Part shown: in pieces, positions 7,480 through 14,460 of the stretch
How the letters are laid out: the number at the start of each line of letters is the position of its first letter
Position numbering within the stretch: position 1 is the first letter of the stretch
From: Synergistaceae bacterium
GTDB taxonomy: Bacteria > Synergistota > Synergistia > Synergistales > Synergistaceae
NCBI GenBank assembly: GCA_030533085.1
Contig: JAUNJZ010000025.1
Span: 1 to 38,182, forward strand
Length of the DNA stretch: 38,182 bases
Reading direction: 5' to 3'
Program-made: the position numbers and the translations under genes
The notes under the pieces: generated by a model
Seen by the model: only the letters and a program-made list of their open reading frames with translations
Told to the model about the DNA's origin: nothing
The model's database searches: none

Positions 7480-8956
7480 CTGCCCATCCCTCTCTTTTCT
7501 GCAATACGCTTATGCGGTGTTCGACCTGAGAAAGCGAGCCCTGACATTCAAGACGGTATTTGTTCCACGCGCTGTCATGGCAGCCGCGAATGAAGAGCCT
7601 GCGTTCAAATTCCTCTTCCCATGCCGGCAGGAACATATCTTTTATATATTCCGCTATCGTCGAATGACATTCTATAAGCAGCGCCTCCGCTTTCGACGAA
7701 AGGACTATTTTTCTGATGAAGCGCTTCACCTGCATCGCGACGCCTTCTTCTTTCTGCACCGCGCCAAGTCCTCCGCAGAAGGGGCAGCCGCGCATGAGGG
7801 CGGCGCGGATATCCGTCCGCGCGCGTTTTCTGGTGATTTCCACCAGCCCAAGACCTGTGACGCCGTAGACGCGGGCCTTGCAGCGGTCGTTCTTGAAAAG
7901 CTCTTGCAGCTGCTGAACGAGCGCCTGTTTGTCAGACTCGTTGTCCATGTCGATGAAGTCTATCACGACGATGCCTCCCAGCGCACGCAGGCGGAGCTGC
8001 CGCGCTATCTCCACCGCAGCTTCTAGGTTGGTCTTGAATACGGTATCGTTAAGGCTTCTGGAGCCTACAAATTTTCCGGTGTTGACGTCTATCACGGTAA
8101 GCGCCTCTGTCTGGTCTATCACCAGATAGGCGCCGGAGGGAAGCCATACCTTGCGGTCCTGCAAACCGGCGATTTGGTTTTCAATGCCGTAGACGTCGAA
8201 GAGCGGCATTTTTCCCCTGAATACGTTGACTTCAATCTCTTTGCCGGGGAAAAATTTTTTTACGATGGCCTCGATATTTTCCTTTTCTTCTTCGCTGTCC
8301 ACGACGATCTCATCTATTTCGTCGGTCAGCTCGTCTCGCAGCACGCGCTCTATCAGGCCGATGTCCCTGTGTATCAGGCAGGGGGCGCTGTTATGCTTCG
8401 CGCTGCGCTCTATCTGCTTCCATTGGGCGACGAGGCGCTCCACGTCATCGCGCAGGCTCTCTTCGTCGCAGCCCTCGGCTACGGTTCTGATGATTATTCC
8501 GAAGCCGCGCGGCCTTATATCTTTAGCAATGGCGCGCAGCCGCGAGCGTTCCTCGTCGTTTTCTATGCGCCTCGAGACGCCGGTCTCGTGTCCCTCCGGT
8601 ATCAGCACCATGTAGCGTCCGGCTATGGATATGCGCGGAGAGACGCGGGCGCCTTTGCCCTTGCGCGCGTTTTTCACCACCTGCACAAGCATTTCCATGC
8701 CGGGGCGGACCTCCGTCCCGCGCACGTCGTCCAGGTATAGGAAGCCGTTCCGCCCGTCTCCCAGGTTGAGGAAGGCGGAGTTCATTCCGGGCAGCACGCT
8801 GTCGACGCGCGCCTTGTATATCTCGCCCGTGCGCTGGTGCTCCAGCATTCTTTCAAGGAAAAAGTTATAGAGCTTTCCCTTTTCGTCGATTATCGCGATC
8901 CTTATTTCCTCGGGGTCGATAAGGTTAGCGATTATTTTTTTTGACCAGCCGGCCAT
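7454..8956 (-). CDS. rng: Ribonuclease E/G family endoribonuclease
   Basis: RNase G/E cuts single-stranded A/U-rich RNA and matures rRNA and tRNA ends. The 500-residue protein has an S1 RNA-binding domain (about 43-125), an RNase H-like and DNase I-like catalytic region with the metal-binding aspartates in IDVNTGKFVG (D290) and VIDFIDM (D333), and the zinc-link motif CPFCGG at 391-396. The spacing of the two aspartates equals that of E. coli RNase E. It lacks the long C-terminal degradosome scaffold, so it is an RNase G-size form. The ATG at 8956 has a perfect AGGAGG. It follows the radical SAM pair, as in many Firmicutes, but is followed by smc rather than rplU-rpmA. Confidence 0.95.
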   Translation of the reverse strand: MAGWSKKIIANLIDPEEIRIAIIDEKGKLYNFFLERMLEHQRTGEIYKARVDSVLPGMNSAFLNLGDGRNGFLYLDDVRGTEVRPGMEMLVQVVKNARKGKGARVSPRISIAGRYMVLIPEGHETGVSRRIENDEERSRLRAIAKDIRPRGFGIIIRTVAEGCDEESLRDDVERLVAQWKQIERSAKHNSAPCLIHRDIGLIERVLRDELTDEIDEIVVDSEEEKENIEAIVKKFFPGKEIEVNVFRGKMPLFDVYGIENQIAGLQDRKVWLPSGAYLVIDQTEALTVIDVNTGKFVGSRSLNDTVFKTNLEAAVEIARQLRLRALGGIVVIDFIDMDNESDKQALVQQLQELFKNDRCKARVYGVTGLGLVEITRKRARTDIRAALMRGCPFCGGLGAVQKEEGVAMQVKRFIRKIVLSSKAEALLIECHSTIAEYIKDMFLPAWEEEFERRLFIRGCHDSAWNKYRLECQGSLSQVEHRISVLQKREGWAVVYRSSSA

Positions 8957-8960
8957 AATT

Positions 8961-9572
8961 TCAAACCTCCTGAATAAGCGGCAGGACGGAGGCGCTTTCC
9001 TCGTCCCAGCGGCCTACGGCGGCGCGTTCCATAAGGAGGCCGCTCCAGCCGCCGCAAAGCCCGGCCGCCGTAAGCGTTTTGACGAAGAGCGCCGCTCCGC
9101 AGTGTTCAAGGTCGCCGACGGCAAGCGAAACGACGCCCTCATCCACAGTGCAGCTGCGCAGCGCGCCCAGCTTTTCCGCCTCTTGAGCTAGAAGCGACGC
9201 GGCCTCTTCGCCCAGCGTGACGCCAAGCCCCCTGATACGGTAAAGAGCCGCCTCCGTCAGCTTCGCGAGGCTTACTCCGTCCGTTTCCGCCCATTTCAAT
9301 ATTTTCAGCCCTTCGGGGAGCATATCGCTCCACCGACGGCAAGCTTCCGAATCCCAGCTTTCAAACCAGAAGTCCGCAGGCTCCGCCAGCCCCTCCACTC
9401 CTATCGCGAGCGGGGAGGCGAGGCTTATCCTCGGATGCGGCGAAAAGCCCTGTGTAAACTCCTGCGTCAGTCCGGCGCGGCGCGCCGCGCGCGAGAATAT
9501 CACCGGCAGATCCATGTGGTTGACGAAGGTAAAAAGTCCGCGTTTCTCAAATATTATTCTGATCCTAGGCAT
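8961..9572 (-). CDS. TIGR03936/DUF2344 family radical SAM-associated protein
   Basis: This is a 203-residue protein of unknown activity. The N-terminus RIIFEKRGLFTFVNHMDL and the segment FTQGFSPHPRISLASPLAIGVEG (about 39-61) are characteristic of the DUF2344 family. That family is encoded next to, or fused to, the TIGR03960 radical SAM protein. It has no radical SAM cysteine motif of its own, so it is probably a partner or substrate-presenting domain. Its ATG overlaps the end of the radical SAM gene by eight bases and has AAGGGG upstream. The gap to rng is four bases. A role in tRNA or rRNA processing is suggested only by the rng neighbour. Confidence 0.85.
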   Translation of the reverse strand: MPRIRIIFEKRGLFTFVNHMDLPVIFSRAARRAGLTQEFTQGFSPHPRISLASPLAIGVEGLAEPADFWFESWDSEACRRWSDMLPEGLKILKWAETDGVSLAKLTEAALYRIRGLGVTLGEEAASLLAQEAEKLGALRSCTVDEGVVSLAVGDLEHCGAALFVKTLTAAGLCGGWSGLLMERAAVGRWDEESASVLPLIQEV

Positions 9573-11343
9573 TGCGGCACCCCTTCGCCTCGCTTTTGCC
9601 CTGCCAGCCGCAGCCGTTGCAGCCCTGACGGCAGTCCTTTGTGGTTATCCCGGCCATTGCCCTGTCATGTTCCCTCAATAAAAATTCTTTCGTAACGCCG
9701 CAGTCGATATGATCCCACGGCAGAGCGCCGTCGAGGGGGCGTTCCTTTGTGTAGCTCTCCGCGTCGATTTGCAGATCTTCAAAGACGCCAGTCCAGCGCT
9801 CGAAGTCAAAATATTCCGTCCAGCCGTCAAAGCGCGCTCCGCGTTTCCATGCCTCTTCAACCGCGTCGGCAAGCCGCGAATCGCCGCGCGCGAATACGCC
9901 TTCAAGGAAAGTCTGCTCCGGCTCATGGTAGGCGAGCGAGATCTTTCGGTTTCTGACGCTGTTTTTCAGCCTTCGCCCGCGCTCGCGCAGCTCGTCGCGC
10001 GACAGCTGCCCCTCCCACTGAAACGGGGTGTGCGCCTTTGGCACGAAGCCCGCAACGGAGGCGCTGATTTCTCCGCGCCTCTTATGCCTTTTCGCGATGG
10101 CCGCGGCGCGGCTGCATATCTCAAGTATCCCATCCAGATCTTCATCACTCTCTGTCGGCAGTCCCATCATAAAATATAATTTTACCCTATCCCAGCCGTG
10201 AGTAAAGGTGGCTTCCAGCGCGGCGCTGATATCTTCGTCCGTCACGCCCTTATTTATCACGTTGCGCAGCCGCTGGGTTCCCGCCTCTGGGGCAAATGTG
10301 AGCCCCCCCTTGCGCATCGATTCAAGGCCGGCGGCAAGACCGACGGAAAAGGCGTCGACGCGCAGGCTCGGCAGCGAGAGCTTTATCTGGTTGGCCGCCA
10401 GCATCGGCGCGAATTTTTCAAAGGCTTCGTTCAGCCCGGACCAGTCGCAGGTAGCAAGGGAAAGAAGTCCGACCTCCTCCCAGCCGGTCTTTTCGAGCAG
10501 AGCGCCGACCTGAGCGCATACAGACTCAGCGCCGCGCTCGCGCACGGGGCGGTCTATCATCCCGGCCTGACAGAAGCGGCAGCCGCGCGTGCAGCCTTTG
10601 AAAAGCTGCACGGCCACCCTGTCATGCACTATTCCGGTGTTCGGAACTATCATCGAGCTGTGGTAGAAGGCATCGTCAAGATTTTCCACGATACGGCGGC
10701 GCACACTGCCGCCGCTGAAAAGAAGCGGAACATATACCCCTTCTATCTTTGATAGAGCTTCAAGCTTCTCCGCGCGCCCGCGTCCCTTGAGGGCGTGCAG
10801 GCAGGAAAGCACATCCGGGATAAGCGACTCTCCGTCGCCGAGGAGAAAGGCGTCGATGAATGGTGCTACAGGCTCCGGCGTCAGAGCGCCCGGGCCTCCC
10901 GCGAGTATCAGCGGGCAGTTTTCTCCTCTGTCCTGCGAGCGAAAGGGGATTCCCGCAAGTTCGAGTATGGTAAGTATGTTCGTATACGACAGCTCATATT
11001 GCAGAGTGAAGCCGATCGCGTCGAAGTCGGAAAGAGGGCGTTTGCTCTCCAGCGCCCATATAGGCGTTTTTGACTCGCGCATTGCCCGCTCCATATCCGG
11101 CCACGGAGTATAGACGCGCTCCGCGTCGGCGTAGGGCAGCGATTTTGTGAGCGGGTAGAGTATCTGAAAGCCGAGGTAGCTCATTCCGACCTCGTAAAGG
11201 TCCGGAAAGGCGTAGCAGATACGCACAAGGCCGCTCCCCTCTTTTACCGGGCCGCTCCCCCACTCCCCGCCGATATAGCGGGACGGACGCTTGACTGCGG
11301 ATAAAAGCCCACGCAGACGCGCCTCTTCTATTGGTCCATACAT
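9565..11343 (-). CDS. TIGR03960 family B12-binding/radical SAM protein
   Basis: This 592-residue radical SAM enzyme has an unknown reaction. From the chosen ATG at 11343, residues 1-240 form a B12-binding-like region (ICYAFPDLYEVGMSYLGFQ). The iron-sulphur motif CTRGCRFC follows, with cysteines at 251, 255 and 258, then a TIM-barrel region with APEAGTQRLRNVINKG and the family's C-terminal domain ending in a CRQGCNGCGW cluster. The frame is open for 101 more codons upstream. The start at 11343 is preferred because GGGAGG lies seven bases before it and because the family begins near there. It precedes its DUF2344 partner, which it overlaps by eight bases. Confidence 0.88.
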   Translation of the reverse strand: MYGPIEEARLRGLLSAVKRPSRYIGGEWGSGPVKEGSGLVRICYAFPDLYEVGMSYLGFQILYPLTKSLPYADAERVYTPWPDMERAMRESKTPIWALESKRPLSDFDAIGFTLQYELSYTNILTILELAGIPFRSQDRGENCPLILAGGPGALTPEPVAPFIDAFLLGDGESLIPDVLSCLHALKGRGRAEKLEALSKIEGVYVPLLFSGGSVRRRIVENLDDAFYHSSMIVPNTGIVHDRVAVQLFKGCTRGCRFCQAGMIDRPVRERGAESVCAQVGALLEKTGWEEVGLLSLATCDWSGLNEAFEKFAPMLAANQIKLSLPSLRVDAFSVGLAAGLESMRKGGLTFAPEAGTQRLRNVINKGVTDEDISAALEATFTHGWDRVKLYFMMGLPTESDEDLDGILEICSRAAAIAKRHKRRGEISASVAGFVPKAHTPFQWEGQLSRDELRERGRRLKNSVRNRKISLAYHEPEQTFLEGVFARGDSRLADAVEEAWKRGARFDGWTEYFDFERWTGVFEDLQIDAESYTKERPLDGALPWDHIDCGVTKEFLLREHDRAMAGITTKDCRQGCNGCGWQGKSEAKGCRNA

Positions 11344-11456
11344 AAATTTTCCTCCCGATGTTCCCTGAAATTTTATTTCAACGTCCCTGCGGCCATGCCG
11401 CGAACGATGATTGCTTTTTTGTTTTCCGCCTGTCATTCGCAGGCGCGGCGCTTCTG
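11344..11456. other. Intergenic gap with a small hairpin between rodA and the radical SAM gene
   Basis: This 113-base gap is one of the largest inside the long operon. It contains a short inverted repeat CGCCTG (11427-11432) / CAGGCG (11440-11445). On the minus strand the hairpin is followed by an A-rich rather than U-rich run, so it is not a convincing terminator. The strong ribosome binding site of the downstream gene lies at its other end. A processing site or weak internal promoter is possible, but I see no clear -35/-10 pair. Confidence 0.4.
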
Positions 11457-12575
11457 TTAAAAACGTTCCTTTCTTGCCACGATATTCACGCTCTGCACAA
11501 GCCCCAGCCCTATGGCTATGACCAGCAGCGAGCTGCCGCCGTAGCTGAAGAGCGGCAGAGGCAGCCCCGTCACCGGGGCGAGTCCCATGCTCATCGCCAC
11601 GCTTTCCATTATCTGGAACCAGAGCCATGCGGCTATGGCGACGCACATCAGCTTGGCGCGCAAATCCCTGGTGTAGAGCGAGACGCTGAGAATGCGCCAG
11701 AGCAGGACGGCGAAGAGAAGTATCACTATTGTCGCGCCGATGAAGCCAAATTCCTCCGAAAATACGCTGAATATAAAATCGGTATGCGGCTCCGGCAGAA
11801 AATGCAGCTTGCCCTGCGTCCCGCGCATGAAGCCCTTTCCGAAGAGCCCTCCAGAACCCACCGCTATACGCGACTGTATGACATTGTAGCCGGCTCCCTG
11901 CGGGTCTATCATAGGGTCGAGAAATACCAGCAGCCGCATTCTCTGATAGGGCTTCAATATCAGCCAGCCGAGCGGCAGCATGGCGGCGCCGGCGGCAGCC
12001 ATAGCCGCCAGTATCTTCGCCGGAGTGCCGGCCGCCACAAAGACCGCCGCAAGCATAGCCGCGTAGACCAGCGCGCTGCCAAGGTCGGGCTGCAGCATGA
12101 TGAGGCTGATAACGGAGGCGGCGGCAAGCAGCGCCGCGCCTATACCCTTTATGTTGTGAGGCGGCAGAGCAGAGCAGAGCTTCGCCAGCGTCAGCGCGAA
12201 AATCACCTTTCCCAGCTCCGAGGGCTGAAAGCGGAAGAAGCCCAGATTGAACCAGCGCTGCGAGCCTTTAGCCGTATGACCGGCGACGAGCAGCAGTATG
12301 AATATCGCGATTATCGCGGCAAAGAGCGGCCACGCGAAGCGCATCACATTGCGGTAGTCGGCCTTCAGCACCAAAATGTAGAGAACGGCTCCCATTGTCC
12401 CCCACGCCATCTGTCTCAGAACGAAAGATGAGACCGCGGCTCCATTCGCAAAGGAGGAGCTGGCGCTGTAAATAGCCGCGATCCCGCAGCAGAGGAGCAC
12501 GAGCGTGACGACGACCATGCTCCAGTCCATATATGCGCGGATATCGCCCCAGCCAGTTGAATATTTCTCTGCCAT
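11457..12575 (-). CDS. rodA: Rod shape-determining peptidoglycan glycosyltransferase RodA (SEDS family)
   Basis: RodA polymerises lipid II into glycan strands during cell elongation, in complex with PBP2. The 372-residue protein has about ten membrane segments and the SEDS signatures: FQPSELGK (about 115-122), LQPDLGSALVY, the long-loop RIAVGSGGLFGKG, EPHTDFIFSVFSEEFGF and GLPLPLFSYGGSS near the C-terminus. The EEFGF region contains the acidic residues that precede the last periplasmic loop in RodA/FtsW. The ATG at 12575 has GGGAG upstream. It lies 50 bases after minE. Its partner mrdA is encoded upstream in the same cluster, so the elongation synthase pair encloses the min genes. Confidence 0.96.
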   Translation of the reverse strand: MAEKYSTGWGDIRAYMDWSMVVVTLVLLCCGIAAIYSASSSFANGAAVSSFVLRQMAWGTMGAVLYILVLKADYRNVMRFAWPLFAAIIAIFILLLVAGHTAKGSQRWFNLGFFRFQPSELGKVIFALTLAKLCSALPPHNIKGIGAALLAAASVISLIMLQPDLGSALVYAAMLAAVFVAAGTPAKILAAMAAAGAAMLPLGWLILKPYQRMRLLVFLDPMIDPQGAGYNVIQSRIAVGSGGLFGKGFMRGTQGKLHFLPEPHTDFIFSVFSEEFGFIGATIVILLFAVLLWRILSVSLYTRDLRAKLMCVAIAAWLWFQIMESVAMSMGLAPVTGLPLPLFSYGGSSLLVIAIGLGLVQSVNIVARKERF

Positions 12576-12625
12576 CGGCGGATCTCCCTTATCTGAGCCT
12601 CCGGCTCTTTTTCATCTAACCGCGC

Positions 12626-12907
12626 CTACTTTTTCTGTCCCCTCAGAGGACGGCGCATGTTTTTCAGCGGAATGCTCGCAAGCAGCGCTACCGAGTGTTC
12701 CTCTTTGTTCAGGTCAAGCTCGATGCCGTTTTCGTCGATATCGAGATATTTCCTGATGGTCTCTATCAGGTCGGCGCGCAGCGCAGTCAGCAGCTCCGGC
12801 GAGATGTCGCAGCGGTCGTGTATCAGCACGAGCTGCAAGCGCTCCTTCGCTACGGAGCCGCTTTTCTGCGAGCCGAAGAGAGCCGAGATAAGCTCAAATA
12901 TTTTCAT
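12626..12907 (-). CDS. minE: Cell division topological specificity factor MinE
   Basis: MinE stimulates the MinD ATPase and drives the pole-to-pole or pattern-forming cycle that keeps MinCD away from midcell. The product starts MKIFELISALFG, an amphipathic membrane-binding and MinD-binding segment. It continues with AKERLQLVLIHDR, the contact helix/strand that is the hallmark of MinE, then a C-terminal dimerisation domain. The 93 residues are near the usual size. The ATG at 12907 is chosen because AGGTGAG lies just upstream. A GTG at 12916, directly after the minD stop, would add three residues. Confidence 0.94.
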   Translation of the reverse strand: MKIFELISALFGSQKSGSVAKERLQLVLIHDRCDISPELLTALRADLIETIRKYLDIDENGIELDLNKEEHSVALLASIPLKNMRRPLRGQKK

Positions 12908-12916
12908 TCTGCTCAC

Positions 12917-13717
12917 CTAGCCCCTTGAGAAAATCCGGCGCAGCGAGGCGAGCAGGCCGCCCTCTTCCTTGAAGATATCCATATAGGGAACCTCTTCGCC
13001 GCATATCCGCCGGCAGATATTCATATAGGCCTGCCCCGCCTTTGAGCTGTCGCCGAGCGTCAGCGGCTCGCCTCTGTTCGACGAGACCACTATGGACTCG
13101 TCGTCGGGGATCACGCCGATCAGCTCTACCGCGAGGATATCCAGCACATCCTGGACGGCAAGCATTTCGCCGCGTTTGACCATATCCGGGCGTATTCTGT
13201 TTATTATCAGCAGTATGGGAGCCTTCTCCATTGATTCCAGCAGACCGATGATGCGGTCTGCGTCGCGCACGGCAGAGACCTCCGGCGTTGTGATGACAAG
13301 AGCCTCGTCCGCCCCGGCCGCCGCGTTTTTGAAGCCTGATTCTATTCCGGCGGGGCTGTCGATTAGTATGAAATCGAAATCAGGGCGCAGGTCGGCGCAT
13401 AATTTTTCCATCTGCTCCGCCGATACCGCATCCTTTGTCTTTGACTGGGCTGTCGGTATCATGTAAAGATTTTCCAGCCGCTTGTCGCGGATAAGCGCCT
13501 GATTGAGGCGGCAGTTTCCCTCGATAACGTCGATGAGGGTATAGACGATTCTGTTTTCAAGCCCCATGATAACGTCAAGGTTGCGCAGTCCGACGTCGCC
13601 GTCTATCGCCACGACCCTGTGTCCGCCGCGCGCCAGCGCAGCCGCCAGATTGGCGGTGGTGGTAGTCTTGCCGACCCCCCCCTTGCCTGACGTGATTACT
13701 ATAGTTCTGCAATCCAA
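12917..13717 (-). CDS. minD: Septum site-determining ATPase MinD
   Basis: MinD is a membrane-attaching ParA/MinD-family ATPase that recruits MinC to block FtsZ ring assembly. The 266-residue protein has the deviant Walker A motif GKGGVGKTT (11-19), the DGDVGLRNLD switch segment, the IDSPAGIE Walker B region, and a C-terminal amphipathic membrane-targeting helix (GGLLASLRRIFSRG). The start is a TTG at 13717 with GAGGAGG eight bases before it. A nearby ATG is out of frame. A 77-base gap with a terminator-like hairpin separates it from minC. minE follows directly. Confidence 0.97.
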   Translation of the reverse strand: MDCRTIVITSGKGGVGKTTTTANLAAALARGGHRVVAIDGDVGLRNLDVIMGLENRIVYTLIDVIEGNCRLNQALIRDKRLENLYMIPTAQSKTKDAVSAEQMEKLCADLRPDFDFILIDSPAGIESGFKNAAAGADEALVITTPEVSAVRDADRIIGLLESMEKAPILLIINRIRPDMVKRGEMLAVQDVLDILAVELIGVIPDDESIVVSSNRGEPLTLGDSSKAGQAYMNICRRICGEEVPYMDIFKEEGGLLASLRRIFSRG

Positions 13718-13736
13718 AATTCCATCCTCCTCTTAA

Positions 13737-13758
13737 TAAAAAACGCTGTTCAAACAGC
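13737..13758 (-). terminator. Terminator-like hairpin between minC and minD
   Basis: Inverted repeat GCTGTT (13745-13750) / AACAGC (13753-13758) reads on the minus strand as a 5-6 bp stem followed by G and six T. It lies in the minC-minD gap, shortly before the minD ribosome binding site. It is a weak intrinsic terminator at best and may act as an attenuator that lowers minDE relative to minC, or as a processing hairpin. Confidence 0.4.
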
Positions 13759-13794
13759 TTCTTGCCGGTAAATAATCAGGCGCGGCCTCAAAGG

Positions 13795-14460
13795 CTAAAG
13801 CGCCGGCCACGGTATGACCTGCACTTCGCCCTCCGCTATTCTGATAAAGACCGATTTTCCCCAGAATATCGAATCTTTGTCTATGAGGCCAACCTTTGTC
13901 CCTATTCTGATTTGCCCCGCTTCAAGCGAGCGGGCGATTATATCCATGCCGTCGTCACCTTCGCAGCCGGCGTGTACAAGTCCGTTGAGCCGCCCTATAA
14001 CGGTTACGTTTCCGCTGGCCGCTATTTCTGCCCCCTGGTTTACGTTGCCGACTATGATGACGTCGCCGCTGTGCGTGATTTTACTGCCGCCGCGCACCGT
14101 CCCGGCCTGCACCAGCGTCTCAGCTCCTGCGCCGCGCGTATGCTCGCGCCGTTCCGCCGGCTGGGAGCGCTCAGCCGTCTTGAAGCCCATGCGATCCAGC
14201 CAGTTTCTTGAGGTCGAGTCCTCCACTATCCATTCTTTCACGACGCAGCCGCTCGGCTCTATGAAATTTTTCCATATCTTCATGAGCAGGGAGGGAGAAA
14301 AGGAGCGGCTTTGCAGATCTATCACCAGCTCGCTGCCGTTCAGCAGGCGGCTGCCGGTCGATAAGAGAGAGCCGAATCCTTCAAAAAGCTGGCGCTCGCT
14401 CATATCCGACGGCACGACGCATATCAGCGACCCGGCCTGTCTGCCCTTTAACTGTATCAT
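13795..14460 (-). CDS. minC: Septum site-determining protein MinC
   Basis: MinC inhibits FtsZ polymerisation and is positioned by MinD. The 221-residue protein has a divergent N-terminal FtsZ-binding domain (about 1-95) and a linker. Its typical right-handed beta-helix C-terminal domain (about 115-221) shows GDVIIVGNVNQGAEI, GNVTVIGRLNGLVHAG and GQIRIGTKV. Its ATG overlaps the mrdA stop as ATGA (14460-14457), so the two are translationally coupled. The gene order is minC-minD-minE. Confidence 0.95.
   Translation of the reverse strand: MIQLKGRQAGSLICVVPSDMSERQLFEGFGSLLSTGSRLLNGSELVIDLQSRSFSPSLLMKIWKNFIEPSGCVVKEWIVEDSTSRNWLDRMGFKTAERSQPAERREHTRGAGAETLVQAGTVRGGSKITHSGDVIIVGNVNQGAEIAASGNVTVIGRLNGLVHAGCEGDDGMDIIARSLEAGQIRIGTKVGLIDKDSIFWGKSVFIRIAEGEVQVIPWPAL

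Noticed and set aside
11344-11646. N-terminal extension of 101 codons on the radical SAM gene
   Set aside because: It overlaps the end of rodA, does not resemble the family, and an ATG with GGGAGG at 11343 gives the expected protein length.
11358-12431. 357-codon plus-strand frame opposite rodA
   Set aside because: It is rich in His, Arg and Gln in a way typical of antisense reading of membrane-protein codons; there is no ribosome binding site or motif.
12591-12608. Plus-strand hairpin GAGCC/GGCTC followed by TTTTT between minE and rodA
   Set aside because: It is only a 5-bp stem with a three-base loop and lies on the strand with no gene to terminate. It overlaps the rodA leader and is probably chance.
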